This document shows positions 24,382 to 35,527 of a stretch of DNA of 64,000 nucleotides, one piece after another. Made by a program: the position numbers and the translations under genes. Source of the stretch: Promerops cafer (lineage: Eukaryota; Chordata; Aves; Passeriformes; Nectariniidae); the NCBI GenBank assembly GCA_013398275.1, contig VZSE01002187.1, forward strand, positions 429,084 through 493,083, read 5' to 3'. Numbering within the stretch: the first letter of the stretch is position 1; each line of letters opens with the position of its first letter. A model generated the notes under the pieces. That model was given only the letters and a program-made list of their open reading frames with translations. It was not told the origin of the DNA and searched no databases.

Positions 24382-27300
24382 CTAGGGAGCACACATGGCT
24401 TTGAGGGATTCGGCCTCCCTGTTCTTTAAAAACCAGGGAGCATTCACAGGTCCGTGCAGGCAGGGAACCCTCCCAGCTGCCCCACCTGGACCTTGGACAA
24501 AGCTCCACTCCCAGAAATCCAGCTCCACAACAAAGATGCAGCAATACACAGAGGGAAAAGGACACAGGGAACCAGCTCTATCTTTTTTTGTATGCTAAAT
24601 TCCCTCCAGTGCTCACCTTGATCCTCTCAGCCAGGTTACTAAAAGACACTATCATGTTGCCAGGCTTGTTAATCTTCTTCAGAACCCGCACGGTCTGGGC
24701 AAAGAGCGTCGGTGAGTAGGAGCGGCCGTCCTTGGGGACGGTGGCACAGAAGTTTTCTTCATCCCTGCACCACAGGTTACGTGAGAGAAAGGTTTATCTT
24801 CATTTATCAGGGCTGCAAAACAGTCCCCACGGCAGCCACATTCCCATAGCAAAGAACTCAAAGCTAAAGAAAAGCTTGAGTGTACCAGGCATTTCTCCCC
24901 CACTATCACCAAGATGGCTCCTGCCACTAACAGGCTCACTGCTCTCGTTACCTACCCAAGGTTTAGGTAGATGGTGCAGATGTCAGACACGAGCTGCTGT
25001 GGCTTGAAGTCGAACTCACTGAAATCCTTCACCTTCAAAGCTCCCATTTTAGGCCCAACCAGGTGCTGCAGGAAGTAGTTGAGCATGGAGATGATGCGCT
25101 CGGCAAGGAAAGGATGCACAAACAGGGACTTGATTTCTGGAAAGGAAAACAACAGTTTGCAGATTCACAGCAATTCCATCCTGATCTGACCACACTGAAA
25201 CCAAGTTCCTGCCTGCTCACTCCCTGGCAGGGCTCTTCTCTAGGTCCTGGCAGGCAGGAGGGGCCATTTTCCCTACCTGAAGTCAGGAAAGCCAGAGTGC
25301 CAATGGTTTCATTGGACATGATGTTGTGGAAACGCGCCAGCTGACCAAACATCTGCAGGCTGGACTCCTTCTCGCGGCGAGCCTCCGGGGACAGGCTGTC
25401 CCACTCGCCTCGGTCCTTCTCAATCTGCTGAACTTTGATCTTGCTGAGGTACTGCAAGACAGAACACATGGAGTGTTTGGCTGGGTGGTGACGCCAAGGA
25501 GGTCCAGAAACGTTCAAAACCAGTCAGGCCACATCCATATCACCCATCTTATCTGCTGGCCTTCCAGCAATCAGTTCTCTGGCAGGTAATAGCTCCCCAA
25601 AATAGCCCTTTCTAGCAGCAACAGCAGCTCTGAAAGGAGTGGAAAGATATTCAACACACACCAGAGACATGAGGGCACCTGGAATTCCCTTGTAATCGCA
25701 AAGGAGAACTGCCTGGAGACAAAAGGCCTTTATTAGGATAAAACACTTGCAAAAAGGCCGAGGGGATTTGAGAATCAAAACCCACAATGACTGTTCAAAG
25801 CCTGAGTGTATCCAGATTAGCAACAGGCAGATTTCCCAGTGTGCTTCCTGTTGGATCTGAAAAAGCCCTTTTGCTCCTCTTGGTTCTGAGCTGCCTCCCA
25901 AACCCAAAGGAAGGAAGGGTAACCCACAGACAGGGCCCCCAGACCCTTCCTCCTGCCTTCACCCCTTCTCCCAGGGCATCGGCCACACCATCTTGGGATT
26001 GCTTCCTGCACAGTACTACTGCAGAGACTCACCAGGCAGGGCCAGGCAAGCTGGCCCTGTTCTGGAGGTCAGTATTGCACCAAGGAAGTGAGAACTTGTT
26101 TACGTGATGCTGATGGAACGTGAGCTCAGCCCTACCTGTATGGCCTCATCCAACAGGAAAATGGCATCGTTCATGAGCAGGTTAAGGAAGCGCAAGAACA
26201 GGGGGGGATTCATTGCCTCCAGGTTCTCTGAGGCATAATCAGCCAGAGCCTGCAAGGAAAGGGAGAACAGCGAACTCTGCAGCACAGCCCCAACGGCAGG
26301 ACACGGACACTGAGCTGCACACTCACGTGGCACACTCAGACGTGCACCTCTGCCTCACCTTTATGCTGTCCCGGTAGGAATCAGTGTCCCACATGTACCT
26401 CAGGATGGGATACATGGGACGGCGGTAGTTGAACTTCTGTTCAAACTGGTGTGGGTCACCTGGGCACAAGCCAAAGAACCTTTCAAGTAGACAGTCCCCC
26501 ACAGGTGCCACACAGGGAACACAGCTCTTCCCATTCTGCGCTTACCCGTAAACTCGATATCCACAAAGACTTTGATGAGCGCCTCGGCCAGGTGGGCAGC
26601 GTGTCGGTAAGAGCAGAACACTCGCTTGCGATGAAACACACTGGAGACGAGTGGGTTCTGAGCCTGATCCAGGTGAGGCATCACAGCTTCCAGCACTTCA
26701 GCCAGCTTGGCTCGCAGGTGAGGATTTTTCATCCTGCAAGAGAAAATAAAGCAAATCCAGGATGGTATGGCCATGGCGCAGAATGGAGCTGCTCAGGAAT
26801 CACTCCAGGAGCTGTGCTCATCCATGCTTGAGTGCCCGATTGCTGCAGACCCTCTGTAAAGCCAGCCCTGGGTCAGCACTCACCTGCACGGACTCCATGC
26901 CACAATCTCAGGCAGAGGCCAGAGGGAATAGCCTGGGAATAGCCAAGCTGCTGCTCTCACCCCTCCCACAGCAGCTCTCCCACTCACAGCCCAATGCCTG
27001 CTTGTCAGCTGGCAGAAGCCAAACCACCTGCCCCAGGTGATGCTGTAGGGGACTGCCAGCAAGAACTACAGCCTCCATCTCCCGGGGACAGCAGGAACAA
27101 TGAGAGCTGCCTACCACGGGAAATCTCCATCTGCAGCTGCTGCTGCCAGGAGCTCACTGCATTTACACACTAGTGTAAATGAATGAACAGCAGAAATGCA
27201 GAAAGCAGGGTGATGTCTGATCAGGAAGATCAACAGAACTACTCAGTTCTGTTCAGTGGACATCATAGAGGCACTCCCAACAGATCGATCCCAGGAGCTC

Positions 27301-30300
27301 CCTTTAACAAGTATAAAATGGCTGTAGCTGATGAGGTTTCTGCATCATACAACCAAACACACATATTTAAGCACCAAATCCCATTTGAACCTTGCCTGAA
27401 GCCTGTGGCCTCCAAGCAGGCTTTTGTTCCCTTTGTGCCTCCTGCAGGCAGATTTCAGCTGTTCCAAAAAGATCAACCTGCTCGCAGCTGCACAAACCAA
27501 GCCTCAAGACAGCTCAGCGATGTCTACTTGCTTGGTCACCCCAGATGTTCTGCAACAAGCACCCAGGGCTGCACCTACCTCTCCACATCACCCATGAAAA
27601 CAGTAACAAAGTGAAGGATGTGCTCCAGGGAATCGGCAGAAGTCTCCAAGATGTCATCAGCAAAACGCCGCAGGAAAATGAAGAAGTCACCCAAATTATC
27701 GGCAAAGAACTCTGCAAACAGAGATTGTAGCTGAGCTCCTCCCCAGGCAGCTCACCTTGCCCTTTTCCAGCCTCCCATCCATTCTCCCCTCACCACCCTG
27801 ATGCTGATTAAGTATTGGTAATTAGCAGCTGTATTAGAACCTGCCATGGAGAAGGATGCCCAGCCTGATGGCATGAGTAACACCGGGAATTCACTTTCTC
27901 TCTTCCCTCCCAGAAATCAGGTCACTTACGGGGTGAATCCAGCATCTGTCTGCTAATGACACACTCTTACACAACCCCAAGGGAAGAATCCTGAAGCAGG
28001 CCCCAGAAAAAAGAGTTTACACATAGAGAAAACACTAAATCAATGTAGAATTTGCCACTTGCTAATTAGTAGGACTTCTAAAAGGTCAGCAGTTTCACTA
28101 CCCTAAGTATGGCCCCTCAAACAGCCCCAAATTTTCTATGAGAGATCCTCTTCAGAGAGAATATTCTGCACAATGTCAGTGGTAGCACCGTGTCCTGCCC
28201 TGGACAGGGAAGCGCTTGCTCAGGCAGCTCTTCCAGTGCTCATGTGTGGCAGGTGCTGGCACAGACCCCCAGCAGGACCCGTGGCTTCACCTGGCACGAA
28301 GGCCAGCGCGCTGCGCTCCACCTCCGGCAGCGGGAAGGTCAGCTCCAGCGGCTCGCTCCCGTGGTTCCCCACAGCCAGCTGCACCAGCAGCACTGCCATG
28401 GACACCTGCAGGTTCAGGCAGTTCTGCAGCATCTGCGGCTCTGTCATCGCCGTCTTGGTGGAGAGATAGATGGTCATCAGGCGCTCAAACTGCTCCCTGA
28501 GGCTGTCAGCAGCGGGGCTGGAGCTCTGCTGAGCTTCTCGCCAGGCCACTTGCAGGCGGTGAAGGCTTTGGTTTATCTTGACCATCTGGTCGTGCAACCT
28601 GCCCGGGAAAGGAGGCAAGGAGGGGCTGAGGAGACAGACAGACAGACAGACATCCTGCCTCACCAATGCAGAAGCTGATGGGAAACTTCTGTGCTGGTGG
28701 ATTCAGATAATTTCCTGTGGGTACCCTGTCTGGGGCTCTGGCAATGGGAAGCCTTGGGGAAAGGCTTGGCAGGACCTGGGAGGGTAGGAGACCCTGCGAG
28801 GGACTGTGGCACCTGCAGAGTGGCCTAGGGACATGGCAGAACCCTCTGCAGCACCGAGCTCCCTTGGGTCACTGAGGTCAGGGATCCAACACAGCCCAGA
28901 AACGCCTGCAAGGTGACACTTCAGTTTCCCAGCAACAAGCCACTTGCATAATAACTTTTATGTCAATGTCTATATTTAGAGAATAAACCAGAAGGGGACT
29001 CTGCTTGGATCAGCCACAACCTCACAGTATCTAGGCAACGATTTGCAGAGGGAAGTTGTGCAAAACAGAGTGTTTTGGTGTCCAGAAAATCGTCTCCTAG
29101 AAGCTGACAGCTACCTCACATTACTGTTTCACATACAGCCCAGCTATCAGGGTGTTCAGGTCACTCCCAGTGGGCAGGTGCTCTGCCACCTGGATGCTCT
29201 CTAGTAGCGAAGGGAGGTGCCAGAAGCTCCTGCCCCAAGGAGATGGGGGAATGGAGCAACCTACAAATACCCAGCACTTGGCTATTGGTGTCTATAAATA
29301 ACATGGAGCCTGTAAGACTCCTTTGTTAGGATAAAACACTTGCAAAAAGGCCGAGGGGATTTGAGAATCAAAACCCACAATGACTGTTTAAAGCCTGACT
29401 GTATCCTGATTAGCAAAAATGTGAGCAAAATTTCTTCCTGCAGTCAGTCAGGCTGAAGCTCAAGCAGCAGCTCAGCTGGCCACCCTGTGTTCAGAGTATT
29501 TACTGAAATGTCCACAGCTGCACATGGGTGGAAAACAGCCCCAGGGAAACTGACAGCAAGTACCTGTGAAACCCCAAGTGCAGGGTGTACTGCGTGAGCA
29601 CCAGGTTTTCCGTCACCAGGTTGTAGCTGTTTGCAAACTGCGGCTCTTGCTCACTCAGAGCAGGGATCAAACATGTTTCTTTTTCCAAACCTGCAAGGAA
29701 AAGCATCTCTGCGTCAGGTCCTACCCAGCAGTGCTGGGAGAGGGCTTGAGAGAGTCCCTCCTAAGGACACAAAAGGGCTCCTAGTGATGCTGGCAGCATT
29801 TTATTTGTATTCAGCTCTCTCCTTGCTCCTCTCTAGTCACACTTCTAATTCTCCCCTAACCCTAATGGCACCCACTGAGAGGGCACTACTGGGTAAAGTG
29901 GGGACCTGAGGAGATCCCCTTTCCCATTCCCTTAGTCCCCAATATCTAGGTGTACCTTTCATGTGTACGTTCTTGCTCCTCCTCTCCTCTTCGTTCAGCT
30001 CCTTCAGGGCACAGTAGGTAGGGTTGAAGGTTAGCAGCTTTGGAGATCTGGGTTTGCAGAAGGGCTGGCACAGCTTCAGGAGGGCAGCCCCCAGGTTGAG
30101 GAAGAAGGCATCTGAGGCGTACATCTGGAAGAAAATCTCCGGCATCTGGTTAGCCCAGATTTTGGTGCGGCCTGCATTGGCATGGAGGCAGTTTCCCAGC
30201 CAGGACAGAATCCTGTGCTTCGTCTCTGGCGACAGCTGCAGCAGGTTCTTCAGCATCTGGTAGATCTTCTCATGGAACTGGGCCATGAACTGTTACAGGA

Positions 30301-33300
30301 AACAGAACACAGCTGAATGAGTCCTTGGTGGTTGTTCTTTTGCCTCTCTGATATTACTGCTATCAGACCCTTTCTGGCTCCAGACTGTGTCCTGTTCCTC
30401 AGGACACCCTGTGAATCACCCATCACACACAGGTGTAACAAGCAGGTCAGATCCTGGGGCAGCAAACAACAATTAGGGATGCCCTCAAAAGCACAGCTGA
30501 GACAATTTGTTGTCATACAGAGAAAATCCAAAATTCTTTGCCTATTGTTGACAGCCTGAAAGAATCCCCAGGTGGGAAAGCCCCTCTCAGGGATGACCTC
30601 TGCAGCCCAGTTCACTCCTGTATTTATATCCTGCATCTTCATGTTTCACTCCTGACCTACTGGAACATTCCTAGTGGTATTCCTCTAAGGAAGAAATTTA
30701 CTTGCATAATGAAAGAGAATGTTGCCTGTCACTTTCTCAACTGGGGAATCAATTAACAGGACAGGTACTGACAACTGCTCCCTGGTGATAGCAACACCTG
30801 AGACAGATGATCTCCAGGTAGCACCTCAAGTTACTGATGTTTGCTCTACCAGTGGCACCCACCCTTTTTCCAAAAGCTCAGGCAACTTTGATAAGACACA
30901 AAGACTTGGGTTACAACCACCCAAAGCAACTAGCAAAACTGTTTCCATGCTCCAGCTGGAGAATTCAAGGCAGTTTTGGGATGTGCCTAATTGCAAGCCA
31001 GGCTATTCCTGAACCAGTGGTGGAACTCAAGCCCTGATACTATGTCTTGAACCCTCAGGCAATGAGAGACCACTAACACTGCAGGAAGCAGAACTGCCCC
31101 ACTTCTCCCACCTGATGGATGTTGGATTCCTGCACTTTAATCTCCTGTGGGCTGGATCGGGATGGATTCAGAAAGTAGCCATGGTTCTCCACCACGCCAG
31201 GGGTCTTCAACAAGCAGGAGATACTTAAAACAGCACCAAGCAAAGTCTTCTGGTACATCTGTCCATTGCTGGGATCCTTGGGCTGGATGTAGCCTGCAAA
31301 AACCTGGGGAACACATCAGGACATGCTGACAGTTGTCCAAAATCCCAGTAAAAAACCCTAACAAACTGATGGGTTTGTGGCAGGCTATGAGAAAGGAGGG
31401 GAGGGGTATGACTACACACACTGGGTGTTGTTACACCACACTGCTGGTTTGGCCTCCGCACATCAGGTCTTGTAAATGTGCCCCTGCCCAAGCCCAGGTA
31501 CCCACCTTTGCTATGTCCTTCTGCTTTGTGAAGTAGAGGAGCACATCGAGGTATGTGTACAGCAGGATCTGGCAGAGGTCCAGGTCCTTGATTCTCCCCA
31601 GCAGAATGTCAAACACGGGAACCATGACCTCCCCAAACGTGCGCACCTCCTCCTCCATCGTTAAGGCTTCTATGACCTCCTCAAGGAACTCGGTCATGTC
31701 TTCAAACTCTGGCAGGAGGTACAAGGCTGTTACTCACAGAGCTCCAACAGCCAAACCGACCCAAACACAACCCCCTCCTTTGGCAGCAAGGGGAGCCAAA
31801 GCTTCACCCAAGTCCATGATGCTCCAGGGCAGCCTCGCAGCGCTGAGGCAGTGGCAGAACCTGGCCACACTTACGTGCCCCTCTCAGTGTCTCCAGCATC
31901 AGGTCCACCAGCTGCTCATACACGTTCTGGTTGACGTAGATCTCCGGGGTGAGAAGGACAGTGCGGGTGTTGGACACCGTCAGGTTGCGGCAGCGCACTG
32001 CGAAGGGCAGAAGATTCTCCGGGACCTTGGTTATCTGGGCAAGGAGAACAAGGCAGTGTTGGGGCCCTGTCATCACAGCTTCACCCCGCGCACTCCGGAG
32101 TGGGTGACAGAGCTGCCTTGCCCCGGGCAGCCCGTGCCCACCTCTTCCCGTGCCCTGCGGAAGCAGGCGTAGAGGTAGCGCAGGATCTGCCGCTCCCCAG
32201 CGTCGCGGTCAGCCGACAGGTTCTGCGGGCTGGCACAGGTCATGTGGATCAAGTGGCTCCCGGGCTCCGGCAGCAGCAGGCGGGTGAACAGGGCCTGGCA
32301 CCAGCAGAGATGGGGTACAGTGACTCAGCCCCAGCACACAGCTGATCCCTCCAGAGGAGGAAGCTCCACACCACACCGGCTAATTAATTCCTGCTGGGAA
32401 GAGCTCTCTCTATCCCTCATTAAGTAACAGAGTGCTGGAGTGAGAACTCTCAGCTGCTTCTGGTCTAATCAAACCCTCCAGTCCCTCGTGGAATAGCACT
32501 ACCCCCAACAGAAACCATTTCCACTGAAATCCTCAGCAGGAATAAATGATACAGCTGCAAATGAAAATGAGTGCGTGTGTGGACACTGTTGACTGAATTC
32601 TCTGGTTTTTCTTCCCTTTCCCACTCACACAGACCCGCAGGGCAGCAAACTCCTGCAGCCTCCAGGAGGAAGGGCTGGATTCCCCAAATTCTAGACTTTT
32701 CTCAGTCTCATATTCCAAAAATATCATGGACTTTTCCAGCAAAACAACGAGTTGCAGCTTCATGCCAGGTTTTGGAAAAGGATTTGGGATACATCATATG
32801 TACATTCTGAGGAAACAAACTCAATCGGGTGGCCAAAGTCTGCAGATGGCCCCAGGCAGGCGTCCCTACCTGCTCCACATTGTCCATGTCCAGCCAGTCC
32901 TGCTCATCCAGGTCTGCAGCCATTTCCTCCAGGTAGACACAGCGTGCTGGGATCCCATTCCCACTCTTCATGCTAGGGTCACCTGGGAAGGGCAGAGGGA
33001 TCTGTTCCACCCACAGGGATGGGAACCTGCGGGCAGGACCTGGCCCCAGCACAGCCCCAGCTGCTGCCCCTGGCACTGCCCCCTCCCAGCTGTCCCCTCC
33101 GATGTCACACAAACCCAACACACAGAGCTGCCCCAGCCTGTACCGCAGCCCCCCAGCCCGGGGGGTTCCCGGGCTCACTGTTGTCCAAGGTGATGAGGAA
33201 GATCCTCTGGATCATGTGGTTGATGTTGAGCTGCTCGCAGAGCTCTCGCTGCGAGCGGAATGAGCGGCTGATCTCGGCCACCGAATAGTCGCAGTCGTCC

Positions 33301-33572
33301 AGGCTCTCGGAGACACTGTTGTCGGAGTCATCCTGGCTGATGGACGTCTCCTCGCCTGCATGACAGAGCCCTCAGCGTCTCGGGGGACAGCCCCTGCCCA
33401 AGCGGACCGCCTCGCCCCCTCCCCAAGGGCCAGCCTCGACCTCCCCACCTGTCAGCTGCCGCAGCTGCTGCTGCTTCTGAACGGCGGCGAAGTGCTTGGC
33501 GGCAGCGACGGAGCCGAAAAGGGCGGCGAAGGGGTTGCTGGAAATGCTGTTGTTGTTCTCCTGGTCGGTCAT
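23936..33572 (-). CDS. UBE4A: UBE4A, U-box ubiquitin chain elongation factor (E3/E4), complete
   Basis: Nineteen coding exons on minus: 33449-33572, 33179-33355, 32870-32982, 32142-32294, 31875-32034, 31506-31708, 31112-31303, 29956-30289, 29564-29690, 28291-28598, 27579-27711, 26546-26733, 26359-26459, 26136-26249, 25277-25451, 24956-25136, 24617-24764, 24224-24381 and 23936-24077. They sum to 3,231 nt, 1,076 residues (human 1,066). Every junction is GT-AG and every phase agrees. The protein extends ubiquitin chains with an E2 enzyme, in nucleus and cytoplasm. It begins [20 protein letters not shown], as in human. The Ufd2 core fills most of it, with blocks such as [28 protein letters not shown] and [12 protein letters not shown]. 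The C-terminal U-box follows. The gene lies about 600 bases upstream of ATP5MG, same strand. Identification is secure. Confidence 0.97.
25727..25823 (+). repeat. 97-bp repeat, copy A (UBE4A intron)
   Basis: This copy begins CCTTTATTAGGATA and ends GATTAGCAA. It matches 29320-29416 at about 93 of 97 positions in the same orientation. It lies in the UBE4A intron between exons 26136-26249 and 25277-25451. I do not recognise it as CR1 or another named avian repeat. Confidence 0.9.
29320..29416 (+). repeat. 97-bp repeat, copy B (UBE4A intron)
   Basis: This is the second copy, about 3.6 kb from copy A, in the UBE4A intron between exons 29564-29690 and 28291-28598. The differences I see are TTA/TTC-type single-base changes and no indels within the core. 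Flanks outside the 97 bp are unrelated. Confidence 0.9.
33449..33572 (-). CDS. UBE4A: UBE4A exon 1, start codon
   Basis: The first coding exon reads [20 protein letters not shown] and then a Gln-rich helix ([10 protein letters not shown]). The start is fixed by near identity with the human N terminus. The donor is CTGACAG/GTGGGG, phase 1. Confidence 0.93.
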
Positions 33573-33597
33573 CTCCCCTCAGGGCCGCGCCATACGG

Positions 33598-33830
33598 GTG
33601 AGCCGGGGCAAGGCTGCGGGGAGAGCCGCCGTCAGGGCCCGGGCCCGCTCCCCCTGGCGCGGCGGGCTCGTCCCGCTCGGTGCGGGGGCTCCGGTGCGAA
33701 CCCGCGCCCGCTCCGCTCCCGCCGCTCCCACCTCGGTCGCCGCCGGAGAGCTCGGCGCGTCACCGCGTCGCACGGCAATTGACGTCACCGAGACGCGCCG
33801 GAAGTTAAGCAGCGGGAGGCGGAACTTAGG
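33598..33830 (-). promoter_or_regulatory. UBE4A: UBE4A promoter, CpG-rich with CRE and ETS sites
   Basis: CpG-rich sequence lies directly 5' of the UBE4A start. It holds a perfect palindromic CRE, TGACGTCA, at 33780-33787 and, 10 bases on, an ETS-type CCGGAAGT at 33798-33805. No TATA box is seen. The pair is typical of housekeeping promoters and can work in both directions. Binding is inference from the motifs. Confidence 0.6.
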
Positions 33831-33898
33831 TAGCTCGGGCGGGAGCGGCGGCAGCGACTCCTGGCGACCGGGATGGGGAACGACACCTGCGACCCCGC

Positions 33899-33899
33899 G

Positions 33900-33939
<40 letters not shown>

Positions 33940-34367
33940 GAGTGACAGGGACAGGGAATGGGACAGGGAATGTGACAGGGAATGGGACAGTGACAGGGAC
34001 AGGGAATGGGACAGTGACAGGGACAGGGAATGGGAGTGGGACAGGGACAGTGACAGTGACAGTGACAGGGAATGTGAATGGGAATGGGACAGGGACAGGG
34101 ACAGTGACAGGGAATGTGAATGGGAATGGGACAAGGGCAGCGACAGGGACAGAGAATGTGAATGGGACAGGGACAGGGACAGCAACAGAAACAGGGAATG
34201 TGACAGGGAATGGGACAGGGACAGGGAATGGGAATGGGACAGGGACAGGGACTGGGACAGAGAATGGGAATGGGACAGGGACAGGGACAGGGAATGGGAA
34301 TGGGACAGGGACAGGGAATGGGACAGGGGACGGGATAGGGACAGGGACAGGGAATGGGACAGGGACA
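33899..34367 (+). repeat. GGGACA/GGGAAT minisatellite
   Basis: This is about 469 bp of hexamer units, mostly GGGACA mixed with GGGAAT and a few degenerate units (GTGACA, GGGAAC-like). The + strand is G-rich with runs of three G every six bases, so it fits the pattern for G-quadruplex formation. It starts about 330 bases from the UBE4A start codon. Open frames over it (Gly-Thr, Ser-Leu or Pro-Val repeats) are products of the repeat. Confidence 0.95.
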
Positions 34368-35500
34368 CGAATCCGGCCCGGCTCGGTGGGACCCGAGCGT
34401 GCCCCGTGCTGTGAAACACGACCGTCTGTGCAATAACCGAGTTTGTGTTTGTTATTTGCCCAGTGGCCTGCATTTGAATAGTAACGATATGTAAACCAAC
34501 TGCTTAATAGGCAAATCACGGTTTTATATCGAATCAACATGCATATTGACCCTTATTAACTTTGCACCCTACAAACACTTTTTGCACCTTTTTTTTAAAG
34601 CTTTTTCTTGTGCAGGGAGTTTTATGTTTGTAGGATTTGGGGCTGCAGGGGGTGTGGTGTGGGGACACTGATGTACATGTTTATATTACGCCCCCATCCA
34701 TCCCTTCTGTGCTGGGCTGACCTCGGCCCCAGGGTCTCCCCAGCTGCTCCATCCCTCCCTTCTCACCCTTCTCGGTAGGACAGATTTCAGGTGAGGTCAG
34801 AAAATACCCTGCCCAGGACTCTATGGGGACGTACAAAGGTAGGTTGATAGAGGAAAAGCAAAGGTGGACAAAGGGGGTGAAATCCAAAGGGTTATTCTGC
34901 AACCCAAGAAACACCCCCTGAGGCAAAGCTGGCTGGGGACTACAGGGAGGGTCCCCAGCCCAGCCAGACCCCCCATACACAGATTTTACTGATTTTTTTT
35001 TCAATCCGGGCCCCTGGCTCAGGCCCAGGCACTGCCCTGCCACGTGCTGCAGGTAACTCCAGTGATGTCATTCCTGTAAGAATATGAATTTAATTCTACT
35101 ACACCACGTCCAACCTCTCGCAGCACCAGCCCGGTGCAACATTTCCCTGCTGGAGGAGCCCTGGGGCACCATGCCAGACGGAGCGGGGGCAGTTTGGGGT
35201 GTTGGGGGGCATGGGGCTATGTCAGGGTCCATGAGGTGGGGCAGGACTGAGCCCATGGCACTGCGGGGCTCTGGGCTCTGCCTCTTCTTTGCCCAGCCCC
35301 GCCGAGGGTTCCCCCAGAATAAACGTGGCTGGGTGGTTTTGTCATGAGCAGCCTTTACTTGCCCACTAGTTACACCTCGTATTCCTTGTTACAAAAGAAC
35401 AACTTAGCAAAAATAATGCCCTGTGGCTGCAGCTGGGGGAACAGGGGCGAGGGCAAGGGCTCAGCCCCACAGAGGAGGGTGGGCTATGGCACTGTTGGCG
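34368..35500. other. Region between the minisatellite and the Kir gene
   Basis: About 1.1 kb without a recognised coding exon. It may hold the 3' UTR of the Kir gene on minus, which ends near its left side. An ATTAAA-type signal on minus lies at 35087-35092, but no canonical AATAAA is placed with confidence. Confidence 0.45.
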
Positions 35501-35527
35501 TGGGGCACCCACGGCCCCCGGAGCAGC

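Noticed and set aside
33826..34540. Frames of 187-284 codons with Gly-Thr, Ser-Leu or Pro-Val repeats
   Set aside because: They are translations of the GGGACA minisatellite in different frames.
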